A stretch of 64,000 nt of DNA from an uncultured Luminiphilus sp. (GCA_943789425.1 CALSUB010000001.1:1-64000), one strand, 5' to 3'; shown: positions 36,682 to 46,931, counted from the first letter of the stretch. Notes: a model not told the origin generated them from the letters alone. Numbers and translations are program-made.

Positions 36682-38887
36682 TCAGAACCGATAGGTCACA
36701 CTGCCCGTGACGAGCCGCGGATGCCCGTGAGTGCCGATCATAATGGGGTCGGGCTCGGTGCCCGTCAGACCGCCAAATCCAAAATTTGGGAACGGTTCCA
36801 AGTCGGTGTAATAGGTTTCGTCAAAGACGTTGTCCACATTCAGCATCAATTCCCATCGATCAGAAATTAACCCTAGTTGCAGATCCACCACAGTAAAGTC
36901 CGGGTTCTCAACGTTATCCCAGGGCTTGCCCCCTATCATTTCGCCGTTGTGGCTCAGCTGCAAATCGGCGACGACATCAAACGCCCCAGCGGCTAATGGC
37001 ATCCTGAAGTTGGCGGCAAGCGTGGCGCTGTTTTCAACGATATTGGGCGGCGTTTCACCGCTCAGATCGGCACTGCCGTCCGCCAAGACAGTGCCGCCAT
37101 CCCACTCTGCATCGATGAAACCATAGGCGGCAGTGAGTCGCAGGTAGTCACTCGCTTGCCACGCGAGACTCAGTTCGACGCCCGACTGCGTGGTATCACC
37201 GACGTTAGTGACGCCATCGATCAATGTGCCGTCACCGCTTGGATTCTCGACAATAAATTCATATTGCCGTGATGTGTAGTCGATGTAGAAAAACGCGGCG
37301 GTGGCAGCTACCCGGCCATCAGCGAGTTCGCCTTTCCATCCAAATTCGTACTGCAGTGCTTCCTCTTTATCAAAGCCCAGCAGTGTCTTTTCGCCATTGG
37401 GGCCAAAAATCAGCGGTGAGCCGTCTGCAATCCCGTTCCAGCCGCCGGGTTCAAAGCCCTTCGATACGGTGGTGTAAAACATGGCCGAGTCAGTGAGTTG
37501 GTAACTCAGCGACACCCTGGGCAGCACCTCAACATCATCTTTTGAGGCGGAGTGACCGACGTCGACTGCTTCCTCCTCAGACTCCCAGCGATCAACCCGG
37601 AGACCCAAACCGAGCTCCCAGTTCCCTAGATCGAAAGTGACATTACCGAAGGCGGCGAGATTGCTTTTGTCCTCGCGGCGGGTCTCAAACGGCACCTTCA
37701 CACCGACGGTGGGATCGTCGCCCTCGAGGATTATCCAACCAAAGTCGAGCGTAGAGTTCATGGTCTCTTTGAAGTCGGTGGCATAGACGCCCGCGACCCA
37801 CTGGACAGGTCCATCGCCATTGGACGAGAAGCGAAACTCTTGCGTCAATACTTCCATCGTTTCCGGTCGGAAGGTGTTGAAAAACCATAACTGCGTGAGG
37901 TCCACGTCTGTTAGGCGGTCGCTCTCCGTATCCGTATAAGAGGTGATGCTTTTGAAATCCATCATCCCCATCTCAATATCGAGCTCTATCCGCGCACCAA
38001 AGGTTTCGCGCTCGTGCCGAGGGTTCTGGCTGGTATCAAGGGTGAAGGGGTATTGGAAGTTACCTTCAATGCCCGAAGTCTCGTGCCCAATTGTTCACGG
38101 GACCGTCGTATTCGTTATAGCGCACTGACGCATTGAGGCTGACGCGGTCGCTCAAGTCGCCGGCGAGCACCAGGCGCCCGCCAGACTCTTCATAGGCGGT
38201 CACGTCCTCTGGCTGCTCGTAGTCCACGCCAAAAACGGGGGAGAGAGACCCCGGGTTGCGCATAAAGCCGTCATCTTCCCGCGTGAAGGCAAAGGCTCTC
38301 AGCGCCCAGCGGTCAGACAGCGGGATATTGATGTCACCCTCAACGTCGACAATGCCTTGCTCACCAGCTAAGCCTTTAATGCGGCCCGAAAGGCCATCCG
38401 TGGAGGGCGCTTTGCTGACGTACTTGACGGCGCCACCAATATTGCTGCCGCCATACAACACCCCTTGCGGGCCCTTTAATACTTCGATCCGCGCGAGATC
38501 GCCAAAGCGTGACGACGCATCGCTGAACAACTGCACGTCGTCGAGGTAAAAGCCAACGCCCTGGGTCATGCCAAACGCACCGAGTCCTCTAATGGAGACA
38601 TTGGGGTAGCCGTCTGTTCGCATCGATAAATTGAGGTTGGGTACGGCGAGCCCGATTTTATTCAGCCCTTTAATATTTTGTCGCTCAATCGCCATGCCAG
38701 AAATCGCCGATACCGATTCTGGGATATCCATTAAATTTTCGTCGCGTTTTCGTGCGGTAACGATCACTTCCTCGAGTGTCGCCTCTTGCGCAGAGGTGAG
38801 GGGGGCGACGGCTGGACCAAAGCTGCCTGCCACTATCATGCAAGCAACAGCGAGGGGGGAAAGTCGGTGTGTTGAGTGAGTAGCCAT
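36682..38887 (-). CDS. TonB-dependent outer-membrane receptor, frameshifted
   Basis: A 734-residue receptor restored by dropping one base in the CCC run at 38072-38074. It has a signal peptide, TonB box (EEVIVTARKR), plug (SVSIRGLG and VLKGPQGVLYGGSNIGGAVKYV, residues about 95-165), a barrel and the C-terminal strand ending VTGSVTYRF. AGGAAGG lies upstream of the ATG. It takes up a ligand with TonB energy; ligand unknown. It is divergent from an AraC regulator and upstream of the Rieske/ThuA pair, suggesting one inducible unit. Confidence 0.9.
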
Positions 38888-38901
38888 AGAGCACCTTCCT
38901 A

Positions 38902-38924
38902 TTATCGATTGTAATTATTGATAA
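38902..38924. promoter_or_regulatory. Imperfect palindrome before the TonB receptor
   Basis: TTATCGAT (38902-38909) and ATTGATAA (38917-38924) form a 7-of-8 inverted repeat with a 7-base spacer, 15 to 37 bases upstream of the receptor ATG and inside the promoter shared with the AraC regulator at 39116. It may be an operator or part of an AT-rich promoter. The remainder of 38888-39115 shows nothing specific. Confidence 0.35.
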
Positions 38925-39115
38925 ATGTTTTTTACTGAGGCAATAAGGTTGACGTCACACAGTATAGGTAGGAGTGCCGGCGATGCATGTGCCGAGAGGG
39001 ACAGGGGCTTTGGTTGTCGGTGCAATGAAAACGGCCGCCATGAATGTCGATGTTCAGGCTTGACCGCAGTTCGGGACTTGCTAAGGTGACGGTTGAGGCA
39101 AAAAAGAACAAATAA

Positions 39116-40075
39116 ATGAATTGTTTCGTAAAAGAATCGTGGTCGTCAGCATCTGATAACAGCGTCAGTGCTTACGATGCGTGGATCGACAAACTGAAGG
39201 CGGCGCAGGGCTCAGACTGGTGCCCTGGCAAACGCCCGTCTGGTCCCTTTAATGCCTCGCTCCGGCACAAAGTGATCGGTGAACTCAATGTGATCGAGTC
39301 GCGATGTGATCCCTGCTCAGGCTTTCGTACAAAGGATCACGCTGCCCGAATTGATGAGCCCTCGGTGATATTGCTCAGCTATCTAGAGGGTGGAGAGCAC
39401 ATCGAATTTGGTGGGCAACGCTTCACGCTTGCCGCCGGCGATACGTTCGTCTGGGATAGTACACAGGAGACACGATTTGAAGTGTACGAACCTCTGCACA
39501 AGGTGGCATTGGCGATGCCCTCACGGTTGCTGAGTCATGAGGTGATATCTGCTCTTCAATCGGTGCCGAGAAAATTTGATCTGTCCTCAGGAAGTCGCTT
39601 TTTATTAAATAACTTGATTCGAGGGGTCGCCGATAGAGAGTTTGACGATGCCGACATTCAGGCGTCGACCATACTCGATGCCGTGAACACCTTTGTGCTG
39701 GGTGCGGCCTGCGCAGAGGGGCAGCCGGATGAGAGTCTTCGCCAGCGCCAGCGACGCGAAATCGTCCGTTACATTGAGCAGCACCTCACTGACCCTGCAC
39801 TCAGTATTGGGCAGATTGCAGACTTGCACCGCATTTCTAAACGCTACTTGCACTGGCTCTTTAGGGAGGAGGCGATGACCGTGAATGAGTTCATTATTTC
39901 GCGACGACTGCAGGGATGCCGTGAAGAACTCATCAATCCTGAGACAGCTCATCGCCACGTGAGTCAAATTGCCTATGCCTGGGGTTTTGCCAACCTGTCC
40001 CACTTTAGTAAGCGCTACCGTGCGCAATTTGGGGAGTCCCCCACGGAGACGCGGCGCACGGCGTTCTGTGCTTAA
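39116..40075 (+). CDS. AraC-family transcriptional regulator
   Basis: 319 residues. The N-terminal region has an AraC-binding-like beta fold (FGGQRFTLAAGDTFVWD, about residues 98-115). Two C-terminal HTH motifs follow (about 220-310; SIGQIADLHRISKRYLHWLFREE and VSQIAYAWGFANLSHFSKRYRAQFGESPTE). It resembles FeaR-like regulators of aromatic amine or aromatic catabolism. Divergent position next to a TonB receptor, Rieske oxygenase and ThuA suggests it activates them; effector unknown. Confidence 0.88.
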   Translation: MNCFVKESWSSASDNSVSAYDAWIDKLKAAQGSDWCPGKRPSGPFNASLRHKVIGELNVIESRCDPCSGFRTKDHAARIDEPSVILLSYLEGGEHIEFGGQRFTLAAGDTFVWDSTQETRFEVYEPLHKVALAMPSRLLSHEVISALQSVPRKFDLSSGSRFLLNNLIRGVADREFDDADIQASTILDAVNTFVLGAACAEGQPDESLRQRQRREIVRYIEQHLTDPALSIGQIADLHRISKRYLHWLFREEAMTVNEFIISRRLQGCREELINPETAHRHVSQIAYAWGFANLSHFSKRYRAQFGESPTETRRTAFCA

Positions 40076-40099
40076 TGGAGATTAGGCGAGGGGGCAGGG

Positions 40100-40633
40100 C
40101 TAGTGGCTCAGTGCACCATGCTCACCAATCAGGTCGGTGATCGAGTCTGCATTGAGTATTTCTATCCAGTACCCGTCGGGGTCAGTGATGAACGCGAGTC
40201 CTTTCATGGTGCCATCATCGGGCTTTTTGACGAACTGAACACCGAGTTGCTCAAACCGATCACAGGCTGCAGAGACATCCGGCACCGTGATGCCGATATG
40301 GCCAAAGCCTCTAGGGTCGGCATTGCCGCTATGGTAGCCCTCAAAAGCTTGGTCTGACTCAGTGCCCCAATTATGGGTGAGCTCCAGTAAGGCACTCTGC
40401 CGAAACGTCAACCGCGACCGGTCAGTCGCCTCTGTTGGTAGTGGCTTGTCAGCGTGGTTTGTCGGGTAACCCAAGAAGTACAGGGAAAAGGACATTTCAG
40501 CGAAGTCGACGCGCTGGTAGAGCGTCATGCCCAGCACCTCTTGATAAAAAGCAAGCGATACTTCGGGATCGCGAATACGGAGCATGGTCTGATTGAATAC
40601 GTAGCCAGCGGTGGCGGGATCTTGCTGAATCAT
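40100..40633 (-). CDS. gloA: Lactoylglutathione lyase (glyoxalase I)
   Basis: 177-residue VOC-fold isomerase that turns the methylglyoxal-glutathione hemithioacetal into lactoylglutathione. Motifs: [24 protein letters not shown] (first glutamine ligand region), [21 protein letters not shown] and [10 protein letters not shown], matching Zn-type GloA. It is compact and complete. It is convergent with the AraC gene (24 bases) and divergent from the bicupin gene across about 200 bases. Confidence 0.9.
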   Translation of the reverse strand: MIQQDPATAGYVFNQTMLRIRDPEVSLAFYQEVLGMTLYQRVDFAEMSFSLYFLGYPTNHADKPLPTEATDRSRLTFRQSALLELTHNWGTESDQAFEGYHSGNADPRGFGHIGITVPDVSAACDRFEQLGVQFVKKPDDGTMKGLAFITDPDGYWIEILNADSITDLIGEHGALSH

Positions 40634-40835
40634 GGGTGAGCCCTCTTGATGTCACAAGGGAGCGAAAATAAGCTTCACTCGCTTGCAATACAAGTGCGGA
40701 CTTTGCTTATGGTGCAAATCTTTCGTCCTCAAGGGGAAAATGGTCAGTGCGGCCATGTTCCTGCCTTCTGACTTGGCCCATAATCGGGTAGCGTATAAGT
40801 TGATCGAATAATACGATAGATAAGGGGAGCATGGC

Positions 40836-41906
40836 ATGAGTGAAGGATCTTTGGCGTTTAATCCCGATTTTGATCCGGATGGCAATGAGGGGGGGGTTGA
40901 CACCAATCTACTGCCCTGGCTGACGCTATCGGGTGTGGCTGCGTTCTCCATTAAGCCACTCCGTGCCAGCATGGAAAGCGGTATGTTCAGTATCATTATC
41001 AGGTTGGAGCAGGGGGCATCCCTTGAACGATTACTCTGCCTGTCTGGTATGGATCTATTGGTGCTGTCCGGTGCATTGACTTATTCGGACTCGACGGGGG
41101 AAACCAAACTCGAGCCGGGTGTCTGGGGTTATCTCGCTGCCAATACGTGCATGGAGCATTTGCAGGCAACTGAAGACGCCGAGCTGTTGGTCAATTGTTA
41201 TGGCGCGTTTGCACTGCTGACCGCCGACAATCAGGTGCAGCGCCTGGTGACCAGTGCGGATATTCGGCAGGTGGCACTGCAAGCGGGGATCGCCATGGTG
41301 CCCAACACGTTGGCTGAGTGTATGGCGCCACGCAAGAGCTATGAAGGCGAGGGCACACCGCTCGAGATCGCTGGGGCGAACTCGGGGCACCTCATTAACG
41401 GCGTGATGGATGCAACGGCCGGTGATTTCCAGCATCCTTATTTTGTCGACTGTCGATCGGTCCCCTGGGTGGTGAATCCGGATTTACCCGATATCGGCCT
41501 GAAGGTGCTCAGGGTCAGCCAAGAAACTGGCTTTATTTCGACTATGGTTCGGCACAACGGTGTAGCGGCACCCCATAATCATTTGGGTGGCGCTGACTTC
41601 TTGGTGCTTCAAGGCGCTCTGGGTGTCAGAGCAGGGCCACCAGAGGGTTACGGGCCGGGCACATGGTTCTATGAGCCCGCGGGTGCCCGTCACGATGCGA
41701 CCCAGCGCGTGACCGATGAAGATCTGATCTATACGGCCAACATTTACGGTCCGTTAACCTTCGACAGTGGCGTCGGTACGCCTATTGTGGCGGTGGTGAG
41801 CTGGGTAGAGTATGTGGCTTTGGCAGAAGCGGGCGGCGCTAAATTGGTGCCTAACACCTTCTCCAATGACGCGAGCTTGCTCGCTTGGGCGCCGGTGGGC
41901 GGATGA
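40836..41906 (+). CDS. Bicupin, 2,4'-dihydroxyacetophenone dioxygenase-like
   Basis: 356 residues with two cupin halves. The second half (about residues 205-345) keeps metal ligands in APHNHLGGADFLVLQG and EPAGARHDA. The first half (about 45-160) shows the cupin rhythm (GMDLLVLSGALTYSD, LEPGVWGYL) but no HxH, so one half appears catalytically empty. This family includes ChrR-like and dihydroxyacetophenone-type dioxygenases. GGGGAG is upstream of ATG 40836. Fits a role in oxidative cleavage in the neighbouring catabolic region; substrate unknown. Confidence 0.75.
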   Translation: MSEGSLAFNPDFDPDGNEGGVDTNLLPWLTLSGVAAFSIKPLRASMESGMFSIIIRLEQGASLERLLCLSGMDLLVLSGALTYSDSTGETKLEPGVWGYLAANTCMEHLQATEDAELLVNCYGAFALLTADNQVQRLVTSADIRQVALQAGIAMVPNTLAECMAPRKSYEGEGTPLEIAGANSGHLINGVMDATAGDFQHPYFVDCRSVPWVVNPDLPDIGLKVLRVSQETGFISTMVRHNGVAAPHNHLGGADFLVLQGALGVRAGPPEGYGPGTWFYEPAGARHDATQRVTDEDLIYTANIYGPLTFDSGVGTPIVAVVSWVEYVALAEAGGAKLVPNTFSNDASLLAWAPVGG

Positions 41907-42057
41907 GCAGACCGGCACGTTAAAGGGGTTCTGCAGCTTCGGCGACAGGGGCTTTGCGCCATTAAGCGGTGTGCCACGCTCGTGTGATTTCCCCGAGCAT
42001 TGCTTGCCTTCTGTCGTGCAGAGAGAAGGCTTTCGCCAGTCATGACATCAAGCATTT

Positions 42058-43302
42058 TTAGTGCGTGTTGGAAAATTCTTTTGGGTATTTCCCCAGTAAG
42101 AGAATTAGCACCACCGAGACCAGGAACAAGCCCGACGCGACGGCATAGCCGTAGTCATAACTGCCCGTTTGGTCATAAACAGAGGCGAAAATCATCGGCG
42201 CGGTCCCAGAACACACGGCGAGAGTGGCGTAAAGAATAGAGTAGATCTTGGCGTAGTGCGCCAGACCAAAATATCGGGCCGCCAGAAATGCCATTAGGTC
42301 GAGTTCTGCGCCTGCGGCAAACCCGATCAAAAAGGCAGCGAGGGCCGCGGTCTCGAAGCTTTGGGGCCCGTATAGCAGATAGGCGCCGACAGCCGGCACG
42401 GCTAAGCACCAAGCCGCTACCCCGGGCGCCCAAAAGCGATCGACCAAGTACCCGACCACCACTCTGCCAACGATAATGGAGATGCCGAAGATGCTCTGTA
42501 CTGACGCCGCTTGTTCTCGGCTGAATCCGTCATCGGTAAGCGAAGGCAGCAGATTAGGGCCGATACCGGAGAAGCCCTGATAGGCAAACAAAATCGAGAG
42601 CAGTAAGACCCAAAATCGATATCCTCGAACCGCCTCGCCAAGGGTCAAGCCGCTGTTAATGGCGGCAGAGTTAGCAGACGTTTCCTCTTCTAGAGCATCG
42701 GCGGTGGTATCGAGGGGCTTAAACAAGAAAAACAGGGTAGGCCAAGCCAGCAGAATGGGGACTAACGCCAGTCCCATATAGGCGCCGCGCCAGCCGAACT
42801 GATCGGTAAGCCAAACCGTGTAGTGGGGTGCGACAGACGCACAAATACCGGTCCCTGTCAGGGCTAACCCTAGCGCTAGCCCGCGACGCTTAAAAAAACT
42901 GGTCGCGATCGCGCGGGTCCAGGTGACCGGGATGGTGCCTGCGCCAAGCAATGCCATCATGCCGTAGGCTAGGAATAGCATCCAGAGTTGACCCTGAATT
43001 TGCGATGCGGTGAATAGGCCGAGGGACAGCCCGATCATGGAGGGCAGTACAACCCGCCGCGGTCCGTATTTGTCGTTAAGCCAGCCGATTAACGGCGAGG
43101 TCAGGGCACCTAAGCCCGAGCTGAATAAAATGGCGGCTTGGAATTGCGCTCTGCTCCAGCCGAACTCTTCGGTCACCGGCGTGAGCAGTGCGCCAATCGA
43201 GTAATAGGGTAAGACAAAAGAACTGCTCACGATGCCGATGCAGGTTGCCATGATCAGGGGCCATCGTTGTGCGAGCTCTTCCTCGGAGCGGGTCATGATC
43301 AT
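42058..43302 (-). CDS. MFS transporter, monocarboxylate/oxalate-formate-type
   Basis: 414 residues with 12 predicted helices (first near 18-40, VSSSFVLPYYSIGALLTPV). The TM1/TM4 pattern and GWSRAQFQAAILFSSGLGALTSPLIGWLNDKYGPRR are typical of the OFA/MCT group, which moves monocarboxylates. It is last in the minus-strand catabolic run, two bases after the ACMSD-like amidohydrolase. I infer it moves substrate or a carboxylate intermediate of that pathway. The final 150 bases to the bicupin show no gene. Confidence 0.85.
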   Translation of the reverse strand: MIMTRSEEELAQRWPLIMATCIGIVSSSFVLPYYSIGALLTPVTEEFGWSRAQFQAAILFSSGLGALTSPLIGWLNDKYGPRRVVLPSMIGLSLGLFTASQIQGQLWMLFLAYGMMALLGAGTIPVTWTRAIATSFFKRRGLALGLALTGTGICASVAPHYTVWLTDQFGWRGAYMGLALVPILLAWPTLFFLFKPLDTTADALEEETSANSAAINSGLTLGEAVRGYRFWVLLLSILFAYQGFSGIGPNLLPSLTDDGFSREQAASVQSIFGISIIVGRVVVGYLVDRFWAPGVAAWCLAVPAVGAYLLYGPQSFETAALAAFLIGFAAGAELDLMAFLAARYFGLAHYAKIYSILYATLAVCSGTAPMIFASVYDQTGSYDYGYAVASGLFLVSVVLILLLGKYPKEFSNTH

Positions 43303-43303
43303 A

Positions 43304-44320
43304 TTAGGGTGTTATCCGTAACAAGGTTTTGGCGTTACGACTCATCGTCTCGGCCAGTGTTGGGTCGACATCGTGGGTCATGGCATGTTGGTCCCAGCCG
43401 GCAAAATTAGTCCCTAACAGTAATCGCTCAGTCCCCATAATATCGATCACCCATTTGAGCACCCGGGGATCATGGACATGGGTATCAAACCAAAGCTTCT
43501 GCAGTGATTCCTCGAAAGCCCCTTCGTACTGAAGGTGTTCCGGTACCCATGGGCGTTTGGTACAAGCGCGATTAAATCGACCGATCAGCGAAGTCATGGT
43601 GCCGCCAGCATGGCTCAGGCAGATGTCGAGGTTCGGGTGACGATGTAATACCCCGCCGAAAATCAGTGTGGCGACGGCAATTGATTCTTGTGCAGCAAAG
43701 CCGGTTAACAAATCGAGATCGAATTGTTTGAGATTAGGGTCTCCCGCCGGCCCATCGATGCCGGCTGGACTGGGGTGAATCATGAGGGGCACGTCGAGGG
43801 AAACCACTTTCTCATAAAAGGCATCGAGTGCGGGATCGTTTAAAGGGCGACCAATATCAGTCCCAATGTAGGCGCCCAGCAGATCAAGCTGCTGCACCGC
43901 TCTCTCAAGCTCTTCGCAAGCGGCTGGAATATCCTGCATGGGCAGTGCTGCAAAACCCGCCAGCCGAGTCGAATGCTGATCGACAATGGCGGCGAGCGCG
44001 TCGTTGTGGGACTGACAAAATCGGATCGCGTCGTCAGCGCTGATGTGATGAAAATAGGTCAGTGGGTTGGGCGACAGCACCTGAAAATCAATCTCGGCAT
44101 CATCCATGTTGGCCAATCGCACCGCGCTGTCCATAAAGGGGCTGCCCTCATATCGAACGCCGTCGAGCCGATAATCACCGACTCGAAACCACGGATCGCC
44201 GGCTTCGGTATAACCGATTTCTGGACCATGTATCCCCGCGGTGCCCATAGAACCCGCCAGCACGGCATGTGCGTGGATATCGATTGACTTTGCTTTGCTG
44301 AGCGCCTGACGATCGGTCAC
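43304..44320 (-). CDS. Amidohydrolase family protein, ACMSD/decarboxylase type
   Basis: 338 residues with the TIM-barrel metal ligands of this superfamily: IDIHAHAV (HxH), a histidine in MIHPSPAG, HAGGT and a late LLLGTNFAGWDQ segment. It resembles ACMSD, gamma-resorcylate decarboxylase and related ring decarboxylases or hydrolases. The usual late GSDYP-like motif is GTNFAG here, so the last metal aspartate or its loop may differ. Upstream in the run is a 2Fe-2S ferredoxin (52 bases). The reaction is inferred as decarboxylation or hydrolysis of a cyclic intermediate. Confidence 0.8.
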   Translation of the reverse strand: MTDRQALSKAKSIDIHAHAVLAGSMGTAGIHGPEIGYTEAGDPWFRVGDYRLDGVRYEGSPFMDSAVRLANMDDAEIDFQVLSPNPLTYFHHISADDAIRFCQSHNDALAAIVDQHSTRLAGFAALPMQDIPAACEELERAVQQLDLLGAYIGTDIGRPLNDPALDAFYEKVVSLDVPLMIHPSPAGIDGPAGDPNLKQFDLDLLTGFAAQESIAVATLIFGGVLHRHPNLDICLSHAGGTMTSLIGRFNRACTKRPWVPEHLQYEGAFEESLQKLWFDTHVHDPRVLKWVIDIMGTERLLLGTNFAGWDQHAMTHDVDPTLAETMSRNAKTLLRITP

Positions 44321-44372
44321 GCTATCCTCCCTGCGGGGTACTAAGGTGTCTCACTGGGTCGGTTGCCGCGCA

Positions 44373-44702
44373 TTATTCCTCTGGCGCGATGACCATGGGC
44401 ATCCCTTCCATTTCTGGGGTGAGGGGTAATTGGCAGCTGAGCCGCGAGCGCTCAGGGTCATAGAATTCTGCGTATTGCAGCAACATCAGTTCGGCTTGGT
44501 CGCGCTCAGGCAACTTGCCCATCCAGCTCGGGTCGATTAAGACGTGACAGGTGGCGCATGACGCGCATCCGCCACAGACCGCCTCAATGCCAATGTCCTC
44601 GTCGTAGAGCACTTGCATCAGCGTGGTGTGACCCTCGCCTTGGGTGACGGTTTTTTCTTCTCCTTCACGTGTGGTTACCTTCACACTAATGACATCCGTC
44701 AT
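44373..44702 (-). CDS. Adrenodoxin/putidaredoxin-type [2Fe-2S] ferredoxin
   Basis: 109 residues with the vertebrate-type cluster motif CGGCASCATC and a fourth cysteine in RLSCQLP. These ferredoxins donate electrons to P450s. Two P450 genes lie upstream in the same run, and no ferredoxin reductase is in the window, so the reductase would be encoded elsewhere. Its ATG overlaps the SDR stop by 4 bases (ATGA), so it is translationally coupled. Function with P450 is inferred but strong. Confidence 0.88.
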   Translation of the reverse strand: MTDVISVKVTTREGEEKTVTQGEGHTTLMQVLYDEDIGIEAVCGGCASCATCHVLIDPSWMGKLPERDQAELMLLQYAEFYDPERSRLSCQLPLTPEMEGMPMVIAPEE

Positions 44703-45497
44703 TGCTCACTGTCTCCTTTTTTGCTGGTTATTGCTGAGTCGCTTGTGATGCCGAGCCCTAATCCGCCGTCAATATCAATCATTGCGCCGGTCACCCACTC
44801 TGCGCAGATAAGAAACGCCATCGCTTCTGCGACTTCCTCTGTGGTGCCGATTCGCCCTAGGGCGTGCAAGTCTGCCATTCCCTCAAGCCGTTGTAATGCA
44901 GTTTTGTCATCCATCAGTCCGGCACGTTGATTAATCTCGGTGAAGACCGCTCCCGGCAACAGGCAGTTTACGCGGATTTTCTGTTCACCCAGCTCCGCTG
45001 CCAGTACTCGGGTGAGTCCTTGCACCGCCGCCTTCGTAGCGGCGTAAGGGGAGGCTCCGGGGAAAGCCCGTCGCGTATGAATCGAGCCCACAAAAATCAC
45101 AGCGCCTTCGCGCGGGGCAAGGTGGGGGGTGGCGAGTCCGGTCAGTAGCATTGCGGCGATCACATTGGTATTGAAAATCTCCTGCAGTGAGGACTCCTCC
45201 AGTTCGGTAATAGCGCCTCGATACATGTTGCCAGCGTTGTTGATCAACGCATCAATTTGTCCCCCATGGGCCAGTGTGGCAGCGATCAGCTTTTGCCGAT
45301 CAGACGCCGCAGTGATGTCGGCAGCGACGCCGTGGCAAGTTGGGGCCCAATTCGTCGGCGGCGGCTTCGATTTTGTCAGGTCGACGCCCACAAATCGTGA
45401 CCCGGGCTCCGCGTTCGATACAGTGACGCGCGGTGCCAAAGCCGATGCCAGAGCCGCCGCCCGTGATCAAAATCGACATGCCCTCTAGGGATTTCAT
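44699..45497 (-). CDS. SDR-family oxidoreductase, frameshifted
   Basis: 265 residues once one base is dropped near 45341. The N-terminal part (MKSLEGMSILITGGGSGIG, Rossmann loop) is in the frame of the upstream ThuA gene; the rest continues as ADITAASDRQKL, INNAGNMYRG, GSIHTRRAFPGASPYAATK (Ser/Tyr/Lys catalytic set) and a C-terminal DIDGGLG. It uses NAD(P). Substrate unknown; in this run it likely oxidises a hydroxyl made by the P450s. It overlaps the ferredoxin gene by 4 bases. The start is ATG 45495-45497. Confidence 0.83.
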
Positions 45498-46193
45498 GAT
45501 GATCTGGTCTCCGTCGAGTGCCCACTGGGTGGCAGCGCGCAGCAACTGTGCGTGAGTAGGGTGATTCAGCGATTCGCTATCGTGACCGAGTGCGTCATAG
45601 ACAACCCGTCCCTGTCCTACCCGATGCCGCCAGATCACCGGTTGCGCTGTGGGCATTGCATGACTGAGCCCTGTGGCCAACACGGTTGTCTCCGGATTCA
45701 GCGCAAGATCGCTATACAGTTCGTCGTGAACAGTGAAAGAGGGCAGGTGGCTCAGCGCCGCATTTGGCTCCATAGCAACTGTGACCGGTTCGGGAGGTGG
45801 ATGCCAGCTTGAGCCCCAGACCCAGCGACCCCCCAGCAACGATTGCCATTCGGGCCAGTCCGAGAAGCAAATACTGGCCGTGTGTAATGCTAAGAGCGCG
45901 CCACCTTTCGTGAGGTAGTTTTGCAGTGCTGCTCTTGCCGTGCCGGATGGCGAGAACGCCTCGCTATCGCGATAGGGGTCGTACTTCTCGCCGATCATTT
46001 CCCAGCGTAGGGCATTGATGCTCAAAAGGTCGACCGGTGATTCAGCTAACCCGGCCAGGCCCGCTTCGAGATCCCACTCGATGCGAGACTCGATGCCCAA
46101 TGGCGCGAGTATCGTGGCCAGTGCCTCTGATGACGCGGCAAAGTCATGAAAGATACCTCCCGCTAAAATGAGATGAGTCAGCGGTTTCTTCAT
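45498..46193 (-). CDS. ThuA-like protein, reads in frame into the following SDR gene
   Basis: About 232 residues. ThuA signatures: LTHLILAGGIFHDF, GGALLALHTASICFSDWPEWQSLLGGRWVW, SFTVHDELY and VVYDALGHDSESL. No stop separates it from the SDR start; the frame continues DGDQIIMKSLEG into the SDR Rossmann fold. So it is a real ThuA-SDR fusion, or a base was gained or lost between (the shifted frame gives an ATGA overlap, as at both other junctions nearby). Its ATG overlaps the upstream SDR stop (ATGA). The reaction is unknown; see the other ThuA at 34623. Confidence 0.75.
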
Positions 46194-46931
46194 CCTCGCG
46201 GCAGGTGCGCCATGACGCTATTGGATACGCCGCCATCGATGACCAGCTGATGGCCATTGATATACTGTGCGTCTTCTGAGTCCAAAAATAATACCGCCTG
46301 GGCGATGTCATTGGCGTCTCCCAGTTTGCGCAACGGAACGCCACCACCGCGAACCGCTCTGACCTTGGGGTCCGCATAAATCGGTTTTGACATGCCTGCA
46401 TCGATGAATCCAGGCGCGATAGCGTTAACGCGGATGCCGCTAGGGACCCCACTCAATCGACATGGCTTGGGTCATATTGGCCATCGCCGCTTTGGTGCCG
46501 CTGTAGAGCCCGACGCCGGGCGCGGGGTGAATGCCGTTGATCGATGTGAAGTTGATGATGTGGCCAGAGCCGCGCGACATCATGCCCGGCGCCACTTGCC
46601 TTGCGCACAGGCAACTCCCCAGCAGGTTGATATTGAGCACGTCGATGTAGTCTTGAACCGATTGCTCTTCGAGGCCACCGAAGCGGACGATCCCTGCGTT
46701 GTTCACTAACAAGTCAGGCACCTCGCCAAACGCGGCAAAAGCCGCTTCCACTTGCTCAGGCGAGGAGACATCGGCTTCGATACCGACGGCTCCCGGCAGC
46801 GCGGCGGCAGCGCGCTCGACCCTGTCTGCTCCTAAATCGATGATGCCCACCCGGTAGTGATTGTCAGTGAGTACCTTGGCAATATCGGCCCCGAGCCCTG
46901 CGGCTCCGCCTGTCACGATGGCTGTTTTCAC
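46190..46931 (-). CDS. SDR-family oxidoreductase (FabG-like), frameshifted
   Basis: 246 residues after removing one base in the GGG run at 46443-46445 (IEWGP then SGIRVNAIAPG). Motifs: VTGGAAGLGADIA, LVNNAGIVRFGG, FTSINGIHPAPGVGLYSGTK (catalytic Tyr/Lys) and VIDGGVSNS at the end. It is a classical NAD(P)-dependent SDR. ATGA overlap with ThuA downstream; upstream is a 120-bp gap holding a 13-bp repeat. Substrate unknown; in this run dehydrogenation of a cyclic alcohol is plausible. Confidence 0.86.
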
